DNA of 33,566 bases from Candidatus Dormiibacterota bacterium (GTDB lineage: Bacteria; Chloroflexota; Dormibacteria; Aeolococcales; Aeolococcaceae): positions 2,140 to 35,705 of the forward strand of contig PNBE01000131.1 of assembly GCA_003135895.1 (NCBI GenBank), given 5' to 3'. A model generated the notes under the pieces. The model saw only the letters and a program-made list of their open reading frames with translations. It did not search any database and was not told the DNA's origin. This document shows, one piece after another, positions 15,035-23,623 of the stretch (its first letter is position 1; each line of letters opens with the position of its first letter). The position numbers were made by a program, and so were the translations under genes.

Positions 15035-15640
15035 TCATCCAGGGCGAGCCCAGCGAAGACGCAGCGTGTCCTCACGCTCGCTCTGCTCCAAGCGTTCGCG
15101 ACTCTCGTTCAGCGCCCGCTCGAGCTGCGGGAGCCTCCGACGCTCAAGGAGCCGCAGACGCCGGCGCGTCTGCAGCAGCTCGGCGTCGATATTGGCCAAT
15201 GCGCGCTGGATGGCAGCATGAGCGGCACCTTTCTCAAGCGCATTCGCAAGTGTCTCCACCGCTCGGTCGGTGGCGCTGGAACCGCCACTCGCGCTGGCAA
15301 GCGCAAGATCCGGAAACGCACAATGAGCGTTGTCGGGGATGGACACCGCCATCATGTTGCGCCACTCGACGGTCATAGTCGCCCGCGCTTCCAGATGGGC
15401 AGCCACCACAGCGATCTGGTGTTCATGTCCAAGCCGCAACGCCCGCGAACACCACCGTTCGGCTTCTGCGCAGGCATCCATCCATGCGGTCCGTGCAAAC
15501 GCTGTCTGGAGATCCCGGCGTTCGCGCTCGAGCGCGAGGAGCCGCTGTTTGCGACCGAGGATGTCGATCCCCCGCCGCGCGGTCTCGAGGCGACGCCGGA
15601 GCCACACCTGCCCCGTTCGCCCGGGCGGGACGCGGATCAC
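15035..15640 (-). CDS. atpD: V/A-type ATPase subunit D (central stalk)
   Basis: A 201-residue subunit of the rotor axle. The start is GTG 15640, which overlaps the atpB stop as GTGA and has GAGG 7 nt upstream; it gives IRVPPGRTGQVWLRRRLETA, the canonical D N-terminus. A longer frame to 15748 is only antisense noise inside atpB. Long helical segments at both ends (IDILGRKQRLLALERERRDL and the C-terminal LLQTRRRLRLLERRRLPQLE) form the coiled coil. It is the last gene of the operon. Confidence 0.9.
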   Translation of the reverse strand: MIRVPPGRTGQVWLRRRLETARRGIDILGRKQRLLALERERRDLQTAFARTAWMDACAEAERWCSRALRLGHEHQIAVVAAHLEARATMTVEWRNMMAVSIPDNAHCAFPDLALASASGGSSATDRAVETLANALEKGAAHAAIQRALANIDAELLQTRRRLRLLERRRLPQLERALNESRERLEQSEREDTLRLRWARPG

Positions 15641-17043
15641 GTGGATCCCTCGGAGCCATCGGGGACGGCCGACGCCAGGTGGCGCGCGAGCTCGACAGGG
15701 TCGAGCCGCGACAGGTCGCCGGCCGGAAGCATCGTCAGTGCGGTCCACGCATGCTCGAGAGTGTCGTTGATGGCGCGATGCTCGGTGCGCCCCTGGTTGA
15801 TGAACCCCGCCTCGAGCGCGTCCGCAAAACGGAGATAGGCGCGGTCAGCCTCCGCCAGGCCCGTCTCGCCGACGAGATCCGTCAGCTCGCGAACCTGCCG
15901 GGCGTGACCGAGCGCGGCGTACACCTGCCCCGCGACCGCCATGTGATCCTTGCGGGTCTGTCCCGGCCCCACCCCATGCCGCATCAGGCGCGACAGTGAG
16001 GAGAGCGCGTCGAATGGCGGGTAGACGTTGCGACTCTGCATCTCCTGGGACAGCACGATCTGACCTTCCGTGATATATCCCGTCAGATCCGGGACCGGGT
16101 GGGTGATGTCGCCGGCTGGCATGGTGAGAACAGGAATCTGGGTCAGGGAGCCCGAGCTGATGCGCAGCCTGCCGCAGCGCTCATAGAGGGCTGCGAGATC
16201 GCTGAAGAGGTATCCCGGATAGCCCTGGCGGCCCGGAACTTCACCACGAGCTGCCGACACCTCACGCACCGCTTCTGCATAGCTCGTCATGTCGCACATG
16301 AGGACGAGCACGTGGCCGCCGCGTTCGAAGGCGAGGTGCTCGGCGACCGTGAGCGCAATGCGAGGCGTCAGCACGCGTTCGATGACCGGATCCGACGCCG
16401 TGTTGATGAACAGGATCAGGTCACCCGACTGGGATCGCTCCTCGAGCGCATCACGTGTGGCCTCAGCATCGGCATGTGTGACGCCCATGGCCGCGAAGAC
16501 GATCTGGAACGCCCCGTCCGCCACTCGCGCCTGCGCCGCAATCTGTGCAGCAAGCTCGAGATGGGGCAGGCCACCCACTGAGAAGATGGGCAACTTCTGG
16601 CCGCGCACCAGGGTGGTCAACCCGTCGATGGCCGAGATCCCGGTGATGATCGGATCCCTCGGCAACTCCCGCGCCGCCGGGTTGATCGGCACGCCGTTGA
16701 CGGCGACGAGGCGGTCTCCGTGTATTGGAGGGCCGCCGTCGATAGGATCCCCTCGACCGTTGCAGACCCGTCCAAGCCACTGGGCGCCTACGGACACGCG
16801 CATCGGGCTTCCGCTGAATGCCACTCGAGTCCCCGAGAGGCTGATCCCCGACGTTCCCTCGAACACCTGCACAACCGCCAGATCGTCGTTGACGTCCAGC
16901 ACGACACCATGACGCCGTTCGCCTGAAGCAAGGGTGATGACCGCATCTTCGTCCCAGCCCACTCCGGTGACGTGCTCGATCACCAGTAGCGGGCCATCAG
17001 CGCTACGGGCTCCCGTGTATTCGATCGGAATCGAGTCGATCAT
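15637..17043 (-). CDS. atpB: V/A-type ATPase subunit B (non-catalytic)
   Basis: A 468-residue regulatory subunit of the A3B3 ring. It starts IDSIPIEYTGARSADGPLLV and has ITGISAIDGLTTLVRGQKLP and IFSVGGLPHLELAAQIA, where subunit A would have a P-loop; this lack of GxxxxGKT is normal for B. MCDMTSYAEAVREVSAARGE and GRQGYPGYLFSDLAALYERC are the family hallmarks. The ATG overlaps the atpA stop as ATGA, and its own TGA overlaps the atpD start. Length is typical. Confidence 0.95.
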   Translation of the reverse strand: MIDSIPIEYTGARSADGPLLVIEHVTGVGWDEDAVITLASGERRHGVVLDVNDDLAVVQVFEGTSGISLSGTRVAFSGSPMRVSVGAQWLGRVCNGRGDPIDGGPPIHGDRLVAVNGVPINPAARELPRDPIITGISAIDGLTTLVRGQKLPIFSVGGLPHLELAAQIAAQARVADGAFQIVFAAMGVTHADAEATRDALEERSQSGDLILFINTASDPVIERVLTPRIALTVAEHLAFERGGHVLVLMCDMTSYAEAVREVSAARGEVPGRQGYPGYLFSDLAALYERCGRLRISSGSLTQIPVLTMPAGDITHPVPDLTGYITEGQIVLSQEMQSRNVYPPFDALSSLSRLMRHGVGPGQTRKDHMAVAGQVYAALGHARQVRELTDLVGETGLAEADRAYLRFADALEAGFINQGRTEHRAINDTLEHAWTALTMLPAGDLSRLDPVELARHLASAVPDGSEGST

Positions 17044-18776
17044 GTGACCGTCTTCAGGAGCGCAAGAACGGAGTCGCGTACGGCGGTGACCGCAGCCACG
17101 TCGTCGGGCCCACCGCTCTCCCGTGCAGACGAGACCCGGCTAAGATCGACTTGCTCGAGGCGCTGCGCATCAACCCCAGCCTCGAGACGTTCGATCAATG
17201 CGCGGTGAACGGCGAGAACCATCTCGAGCAGCGCTTTCTGCTTCGCCTCGCCGCAGTACGCGTCATCCGCGCTGGTCGCGTCCTGCTGAAGCACCGCCTC
17301 GCGCACGAGCTTCGCGGAACGAAGGGTGCTCCGCTGACGATCCGGCAGCGCCGCGGCTCCCACAAGTTCCACAAGTGACTCGAGCCGCTCCGATTCGGCG
17401 AGCAGCGCCAGAGCCAGTGCACGGCGTTCCGCCCACGCCGTGTCGCCATCCTCGGATCGCATGAGGCCGACGCGTTCAGCATCGCGTGAAAAGCTCTCGT
17501 TCCAGCTGACCGCCGGATAGTGACGCGCGTATGCCAGGTCACGGTCGAGCGACCAGACGCACCGGACAAATCGCCGCGTCTGGGCGGTCACCGGCTCAGT
17601 GAGGTCACCGCCTGGGGGTGAGACCGCCCCGATGATGGTCACCGAACCGCGGTTGCCGCCGAGAGTCGTGAAGTTTCCTGCTCGCTCGTAGAAGGCGGCA
17701 AGTGCCGATCCGAGCGTCGCGGGGTACCCCTCCTCCGCCGGAAGCTGATTCGTCCGCGAGGCGAACTCACGGAGCGCCTCCGCCCAGCGCGACGTCGAGT
17801 CGGCGATGACGACGACGTCGTATCCCATGTCACGGAAGTACTCCGCGACCGCCACCCCTGTGTAGATGCTTGCTTCGCGCGCCATGACCGGCATGTTGGA
17901 GGTGTTGGCGATACAGACCGTCCGCTCGCGCAGAGCTCCACCGGTGCGCGGATCCCTGAGGCGCGCAAGATCCTCGAGGACGTCGATCATCTCGTTGCCG
18001 CGCTCGCCGCAGCCCACATAGACGATCACGTCGGCGTCGCACCACTTGGCGATCTGCTGTTGCAAGAGCGTCTTGCCGGTACCAAAGCCGCCCGGCACCG
18101 ATGCGCTGCTTCCGCAAAGGATCGGGTAGAGAAGGTCGAGGACACGCTGACCGGTCCGAAGCAACCGTGGCTCACCGTCGCGCGCGCGAGCGGGCCGAGG
18201 GCGCCGGACGGGCCACCGGTGCGAGAGCGACACATCGACGGCACCGACGCGCGCGATGGGTTGGTGAGCGCTGGCGTCGACCTCGGGCGACAGCCATGAC
18301 AGGACGCCGTCGACCTCCGGGGGGACGAGGATGAGGTGCTCGAAACGCACACCTTCCGTCACCCGTCCCAGCAATGCGCCAGGTGCTACCTTCTCGCCAA
18401 CGGTCGCGTCGGGGGTGAAGTGCCACGACATATCGGACGCGTCGCTGGCTCGTCCTGACGCGAGCCAGACATCCTTCGCGTCGAGCGGCCGGAGGATTCC
18501 ATCGAAGACGCGCCCGAGCAACCCGGGCCCGAGCGTGACGGAGAGTGCTTCGCCGTGGCTGGTGACAGGGTCTCCCGGTGAGACGCTGCCGTCATACTCG
18601 TACACCTGGGCGGTCGCCACGTCTCCGTCGATGCTGACGATCTCTCCGGCGAGGCCCGCATCGCCGATGGCGACGACGTCGAACATGGCCACGCCGTTGA
18701 GCCCCACGACATCGACCACTGGGCCGTTGACGCGTCGGACCTTCCCCATCCGAAGATCCGCGGGTGCACTGCTCAT
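17040..18776 (-). CDS. atpA: V/A-type ATPase subunit A (catalytic)
   Basis: A 578-residue catalytic subunit. It carries the P-loop GGFGTGKT at 229-236 (usually GPFGSGKT, so one Pro is Gly), the motif CGERGNEM at 256-263, ADSTSRWAEALREFASRTNQ and LPAEEGYPATLGSALAAFYE. It hydrolyses or makes ATP at the A/B interface in the cytoplasmic head. It overlaps atpE upstream and atpB downstream by 4 nt each (ATGA). A stretch of about 20 residues near 190-205 (RRPRPARARDGEPR) is Arg-rich, as in the family's variable loop. Confidence 0.95.
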   Translation of the reverse strand: MSSAPADLRMGKVRRVNGPVVDVVGLNGVAMFDVVAIGDAGLAGEIVSIDGDVATAQVYEYDGSVSPGDPVTSHGEALSVTLGPGLLGRVFDGILRPLDAKDVWLASGRASDASDMSWHFTPDATVGEKVAPGALLGRVTEGVRFEHLILVPPEVDGVLSWLSPEVDASAHQPIARVGAVDVSLSHRWPVRRPRPARARDGEPRLLRTGQRVLDLLYPILCGSSASVPGGFGTGKTLLQQQIAKWCDADVIVYVGCGERGNEMIDVLEDLARLRDPRTGGALRERTVCIANTSNMPVMAREASIYTGVAVAEYFRDMGYDVVVIADSTSRWAEALREFASRTNQLPAEEGYPATLGSALAAFYERAGNFTTLGGNRGSVTIIGAVSPPGGDLTEPVTAQTRRFVRCVWSLDRDLAYARHYPAVSWNESFSRDAERVGLMRSEDGDTAWAERRALALALLAESERLESLVELVGAAALPDRQRSTLRSAKLVREAVLQQDATSADDAYCGEAKQKALLEMVLAVHRALIERLEAGVDAQRLEQVDLSRVSSARESGGPDDVAAVTAVRDSVLALLKTVT

Positions 18777-19302
18777 GTCGCGAGCTCCGAGGCGCCGGAG
18801 CCGATCGCCGCCGGGTCTGCGACCTCATCGAGAGCACCCGTGAGCGCCTGATCGACCAGCGACGCCAGGGTGAGGTCGATGCTTCGGCGCCCCAGCCGGG
18901 CACGGACTCCCCCCGCGTCGGGCGGATCGCGCTCGATCTCCGTGGTGGGTCCGAGGCGGCGGCGTGCGCTCGCCTCTAGGGTGTCGAGGAGCTTGGTGTA
19001 TTCGGGCTGGTGGCGAAAGGTCATCGCCGCGGCAAGTGCCCGGGTCCGCGCATTGTCTTCGACTCCTCGCTCGGCAGTTAGAACAAGCGCCCGCGCGGCG
19101 CGTTCGGCCTCGACGAGTTGCCCTTGCGCTCTCGTCTCGGTCGCTCGCCTGCCTTCCACGCGCGCCGTGGCGATGATCTTTGCCGCTGTCGCCTTGGCAG
19201 CCGCCTGTGTCACCGTCGCGTCTGCGCGCGCCTGGGCGATGGTCGCGGCGGCGCGGGCCGAAGCCGCGCTGAGCAGGCTCTGACGCAGCGGTTCGAGCTG
19301 AC

Positions 19303-19306
<4 letters not shown>
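18773..19306 (-). CDS. atpE: V/A-type ATPase subunit E (peripheral stalk)
   Basis: A 177-residue Ala/Arg-rich protein. Its first about 90 residues form a long helix (SARAAATIAQARADATVTQA onwards) and a smaller globular C-terminal domain follows. This is the pattern of subunit E, which pairs with H/G to form the stator. The operon position between F and A is the usual one. It starts with GTG overlapping the atpF stop (GTGA), and its stop overlaps atpA. Confidence 0.85.
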
Positions 19307-19949
<643 letters not shown>

Positions 19950-21329
19950 TCAAGCCTCCACGATGTTGAGATGCCAAGGGTGGAACCGGCGTCCCTCACC
20001 AACGAACACGCGAGAGAACAGCTCGTAATACTCGAGTCGAAGTGCCTGGATGCCGACGACCAAGCCTTCGAGTCCGAACGCGATCGCGTTGCCGACGACG
20101 AACGCGAGGATCCCGACGACGGTCAGCCATCCCCGTCCCACGAGCGACGACGTGGCCGACCATACAAGTCCCTCGATCGCGGCGTGCACCAGCCCGAACG
20201 CGGCGAGACGTGCGAACGAGACGAGGTTGGTGCCGACCCGAATCACAGTATCGAAGATGCCGACCGCCACCTCCGCTGCAGCAGCCCCTCCGGAAGCAGC
20301 CTCGCGGCGCAGGCCGAGCGTCAGCAGCCCGAGGCCGAGCGCCCCGACCACGACGGCCGCGACGATGAGGACGATCTGGTGCAACACGATGCCTGCAGTA
20401 AGAACACCGGTCGCGACGAACACCGAGAACCCCGCGATGCCCGATGCCGCGACGAGCGCGCGACCCCAGCCTCCTTCGCGGTATCGGTTGATGGTCCCCA
20501 TGGCGTAGCTCCCACTCATCAGCACCGCGCCAAAGAGCACCGCCGCGAGGAGCAACAACTCTGGATTGTCGAGAGGACGGATCCAGAGTGGTGGCACGAC
20601 CCCGGTCGGACCGAAGAACTCCCCGAAGAGGACACCGAACAGGCACGCCGACAGACCGCACGCGGTGATGAGCGGCCACGCGGATCGCAATGCGGGCCAG
20701 CGCCGCTGCAGCCCCGCGACGATTCCCAGGACCGCGACGATCGCGCCGTGACCGGCGTCGGCGAACATCATCCCGAACATGACCACGTACGTTGCAGCGG
20801 CAAACACCGTCGGATCGATATCCGCGTACGGCACCACGCCAAAGCTGTCGACGAGTACGTGAAATCGAGCTCTCCCCAGGTTGTCCGGCAGTTGCGTCGG
20901 CGGCTCGGACCAGGGCGGCCGAGGGAGTGCAACAATCGCACCACCGATCGGCTCCAGCCGCCGGGAAAGGCCGGCGCGCTCGTTCTCGGGCAGCCACCCC
21001 AGCCAGGCGGCGACCCCGTCACGACGGAGGCCACCGGCAGCCAGGCGATGGAGTTGCTGCTCGCCGGTGAGCAGATCACGCCGGCCCTCACGCTCCAGTT
21101 TCGAAGGGTCGACGGCGATCCTCGTCACCACCGAGGGCGCTGTCGTCGCGCCGGGCGCCAATCTCCTGAGCGCCTCGCTGATCTCGTCCTCCGGCGTTGT
21201 GCCGACCTCGTCGAACTCCACGCATCCGGCAGCGGCCACTTCGACGAGCCCGGCTCGCACCTGGTTCTCGGCAATGAGAATGGCGGCCCGGGACATGCGA
21301 ACTGCCCCGGCGCCGTTAGTCGGCGGCAT
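19950..21329 (-). CDS. atpI: V/A-type ATPase subunit I (a subunit, ion channel stator)
   Basis: A 459-residue membrane subunit, short for the family (often above 600). The N-terminal cytoplasmic part is about 170 residues and lacks most of the usual coiled-coil arm; seven or so helices follow. Essential parts are kept: YVVMFGMMFADAGHG (181-195), VLFGEFFG, and TNLVSFARLAAFGL with R374, the conserved arginine facing the rotor Glu. The ATG at 21329 overlaps the atpC stop by 14 nt and has GGAGG 5 nt upstream. With K it forms the ion path across the membrane. Confidence 0.93.
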   Translation of the reverse strand: MPPTNGAGAVRMSRAAILIAENQVRAGLVEVAAAGCVEFDEVGTTPEDEISEALRRLAPGATTAPSVVTRIAVDPSKLEREGRRDLLTGEQQLHRLAAGGLRRDGVAAWLGWLPENERAGLSRRLEPIGGAIVALPRPPWSEPPTQLPDNLGRARFHVLVDSFGVVPYADIDPTVFAAATYVVMFGMMFADAGHGAIVAVLGIVAGLQRRWPALRSAWPLITACGLSACLFGVLFGEFFGPTGVVPPLWIRPLDNPELLLLAAVLFGAVLMSGSYAMGTINRYREGGWGRALVAASGIAGFSVFVATGVLTAGIVLHQIVLIVAAVVVGALGLGLLTLGLRREAASGGAAAAEVAVGIFDTVIRVGTNLVSFARLAAFGLVHAAIEGLVWSATSSLVGRGWLTVVGILAFVVGNAIAFGLEGLVVGIQALRLEYYELFSRVFVGEGRRFHPWHLNIVEA

Positions 21330-22167
21330 CGATGCCTCCTCCCCTTACGCCCGCGGCGATCTCCAGCGCCGTCGCTATTCGACGCGCTGACGAAGCGAGG
21401 GTGGTGATGGCCCCCAGCGCAGGACCCGGTGTTCCGATCGGCGTGTGCAGCAGCCGCAGGCCCTCCTCCCGTACCTGGATCCACCAGCGTTCCTCAGCGC
21501 GCCACAGATCGGGCCCGGCCCAGTCGACTGAGGCCCACTTCCAGGACGACGGCAAAGACGGAGGCGTCCGAGCCAGAAGATCGGCGCCCGAGCGCCCGGC
21601 CGTTCTCTCGCGAACGGCCAGCAGCCATGCGGCCGCGTCTGACCAGACCCGGAGCTGGGGGGAAGCTTCTCGCGCGCGCTGATGCCACATGCGACGGAGC
21701 CAGATCCTGATCCGGTACGCATCCGCACCACCCGGGTCGCCCCACGCCGAGGCGGCCATCAGCCGCCGAATGTCCTCTCCGCTGCTGGTCACGCCGAGTG
21801 CCCTCGAGATGATTCCGAGACGGCCGAGTTCGTACGGCACCGTGGCCGGCGCACCCACGAAATAGGCGAGCCGGTCCTCGATATTCCTGATCTCAAACCA
21901 GGCGACGCAGCTCCGGATCGTCTCGACACCCTCTGACGGCAGCCAGCCGGCGATGACTCGAAGGCGCCAGAGGAGCGTCTCGAACACCGCACGCTGACTG
22001 GCCGCGACCGTCGTGGCCGCATCGATGTCGCGTATCCAGCGCGCTTGACCGAGCACCGCGATACCGGCGCTGAGATTCGTCGCAGACGCGACACTCGCCG
22101 CGACATCCGAAGGCTCACTCGCCAGCCCACGCGCTCGCACGTCACCGGCGATCCACCCAGCGCTCAT
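21316..22167 (-). CDS. atpC: V/A-type ATPase subunit C (d-type, rotor socket)
   Basis: A 283-residue soluble subunit that links the central stalk to the K ring. The segment ETLLWRLRVIAGWLPSEGVE, then IRSCVAWFEIRNIEDRLAYF is the clear family signature. It is somewhat shorter than the usual about 320 residues. The ATG overlaps the upstream H gene stop as ATGA, and the stop lies inside atpI. Very Trp/Arg-rich in the C-terminal half. Confidence 0.88.
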   Translation of the reverse strand: MSAGWIAGDVRARGLASEPSDVAASVASATNLSAGIAVLGQARWIRDIDAATTVAASQRAVFETLLWRLRVIAGWLPSEGVETIRSCVAWFEIRNIEDRLAYFVGAPATVPYELGRLGIISRALGVTSSGEDIRRLMAASAWGDPGGADAYRIRIWLRRMWHQRAREASPQLRVWSDAAAWLLAVRERTAGRSGADLLARTPPSLPSSWKWASVDWAGPDLWRAEERWWIQVREEGLRLLHTPIGTPGPALGAITTLASSARRIATALEIAAGVRGGGIDAAD

Positions 22168-22601
22168 CGATCTACCCCACCCGCCACCGCCAAGGCGGCG
22201 AGGTGCTGGACGACCGCATCTGCAACGGCGGCTGCCCTTGCGTCGACGTTCGTCCGCACGGTGGCTGCCTGCGCCTCCCCTGCGGCGATCCTTGCGTCGC
22301 GCTCGGTCGCGGATCGTTCGAGCCGTCGCTGCGACTCCCGCGCCTTGACAGCGACGGCTCGCTCCGTCGCTCGCGCGACGATCGCTTCAGCGTCGGCAGC
22401 AGCCTGCGAACGGATCCGATCTGCCTCGACGCGTCCAGCTTCGACGATCGCGTCGACCTCCTGCTGGATGGCGTCCAAGGCAACGAATACGGGCGCGAGC
22501 TCAGATAGGCGCCCTGCTTCCGGGTCAGTCGGAGGCGCAACCCCAGCCATGGCTGCGCCCGGAGGAGACAACCTTCGGAATCGTCGGAGCACGCTAGCCA
22601 T
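22164..22601 (-). CDS. V/A-type ATPase subunit H/G (peripheral stalk), first gene of the operon
   Basis: A 145-residue protein. After an Arg/Pro-rich head (residues 1-30) come LSELAPVFVALDAIQQEVDA and a long Ala/Glu/Arg helix, as expected for the stator subunit H/G that pairs with E. The head MASVLRRFRRLSPPGAAMA is shared with the MgtA-like ATPase. Start at ATG 22601; an ATG at codon 18 (22550) is an alternative if the head is not translated. It begins the operon H-C-I-K-F-E-A-B-D, and a DosR-like box ends 39 bp before the start. Confidence 0.82.
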   Translation of the reverse strand: MASVLRRFRRLSPPGAAMAGVAPPTDPEAGRLSELAPVFVALDAIQQEVDAIVEAGRVEADRIRSQAAADAEAIVARATERAVAVKARESQRRLERSATERDARIAAGEAQAATVRTNVDARAAAVADAVVQHLAALAVAGGVDR

Positions 22602-22656
22602 CGCTGCACACAGGGTGGAGGATTCGTGTCCAGCACACCAGGGCCTATCGTCCTGA
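22545..22656 (-). repeat. shared 5' module, copy B (operator, leader and first 19 codons of the V-ATPase operon)
   Basis: Partner of 9478-9590. It begins TCAGGACGATAGGCCCTG on the minus strand and ends at codon 19 of the H-subunit gene. The best-conserved coding part, GGTTGTCT-N-CTCCGGG followed by YGCAGC, can fold as a short stem with GGTTG pairing to CAGCC. Confidence 0.75.
22641..22654 (-). promoter_or_regulatory. DosR-box-like operator upstream of the V-ATPase operon
   Basis: AGGACGATAGGCCC followed by TG on the minus strand, a full match to RGGAC-N4-GGCCC. A half-site GGGCCC at 22664-22669 would place a second, degenerate site about 23 bp further upstream. Confidence 0.55.
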
Positions 22657-22682
22657 CTCGGTCGGGCCCAAGCGAGTGCCTG

Positions 22683-23351
22683 TCAGCTTGATCCGGCGTA
22701 GGCAATGCCGGCTGGTGCGCTGGTTCGATTGGATCGACGCAAATAGATCGCGATCACGACAGAGGTCAGTGCCGCCCACGCACACCACAGCGATGTGAAC
22801 CCGGTGAACGTGATCCATCCGAGAGCGATGACTGCACTCAGATTGGCAAGCCCCAGAAGTACGAGCCACCTGTTGCTCGCCACCAGACAGGAACCGCACG
22901 TTGCGACAATGTAGAGTGCAATGAGGATGTCGACGTAGCTGACATCTGCGGTGTACGCGATGTGCGACCCGTCAATGGACGCCCCGACAGGGCCACCGAT
23001 GACGGCCACCAGCAGCGCCACAGATGTAATCGTGCCCACAGCAAGGAAAGCCATCATCCATTCGCGGCGATGCACTCTGGTCTCGATGCCGAGCATTGCG
23101 AATGGCACCCAGAATGGCAGCACGAACGCGACCGCCAGAAAGACATAGATCGCCGCGCGTTCGACGGGTATTGACACTTGCCCACGGAGTCCCCACCACA
23201 CGAACGACTCGTCGATCTCGTGGACGGCGAGTAGCAGTGGGGTCACGGCCAGCGGGATCTGATGGCGCTTACGGACGTGGCAGATCGCATCAATACCGAC
23301 CGCCCCCACGACGATTCCGGTCACGAGGTCCGCCTCGGCCGAGAAACACAT
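22683..23351 (-). CDS. DUF6629-type integral membrane protein
   Basis: A 222-residue protein beginning MCFSAEADLVTGIVVGAVGI, with the conserved AVHEIDESFVWWGLRGQV and a C-terminal GFTSLWCAWAALTSVVIAIY. These fit the DUF6629 family; about seven hydrophobic helices are visible. The function of the family is unknown. The start is ATG 23351, where the conserved MCFS begins, with GAGG 4 nt upstream; the longer frame to 23612 is not family-like. It ends 82 nt before the V-ATPase operon start on the same strand, and is divergent from the ABC exporter with two DosR-like boxes in the shared control region. Confidence 0.85.
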   Translation of the reverse strand: MCFSAEADLVTGIVVGAVGIDAICHVRKRHQIPLAVTPLLLAVHEIDESFVWWGLRGQVSIPVERAAIYVFLAVAFVLPFWVPFAMLGIETRVHRREWMMAFLAVGTITSVALLVAVIGGPVGASIDGSHIAYTADVSYVDILIALYIVATCGSCLVASNRWLVLLGLANLSAVIALGWITFTGFTSLWCAWAALTSVVIAIYLRRSNRTSAPAGIAYAGSS

Positions 23352-23449
23352 CAGCCCTCGCGGATCCTTCTCATCTACTCGAACCCTACGCGCTTTCAAG
23401 AACGATCGACGCACCATCCCCCGCGTTCGTTGTCGCAGACGCTTGGGCC

Positions 23450-23487
23450 AGGACGTTTGGCCCAGCGGCATTGGGGTCGATCGCCCC
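23450..23487. promoter_or_regulatory. tandem DosR-box-like operators in the DUF6629/ABC divergent promoter
   Basis: Site one (23450-23463) reads AGGACGTTTGGCCC on the plus strand, a full match to RGGAC-N4-GGCCC. Site two (23474-23487) reads GGGTCGATCGCCCC, 8 of 10 fixed positions. Centres are 24 bp apart, as in the SDR promoter. They lie about 100 bp before DUF6629 and about 140-170 bp before the ABC gene. Confidence 0.55.
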
Positions 23488-23623
23488 TGGGCAGCCGGCG
23501 CCTCAGGCTCGACACTGTAGTGGAGCGCCCTCGCCGGACTCGCCATGGAATGAAGGCAGTGCACATCGATCAAGATCGGCAACGACTGATCTCGAATCCT
23601 TTCGAGCGCCACTTGCCGCGACG

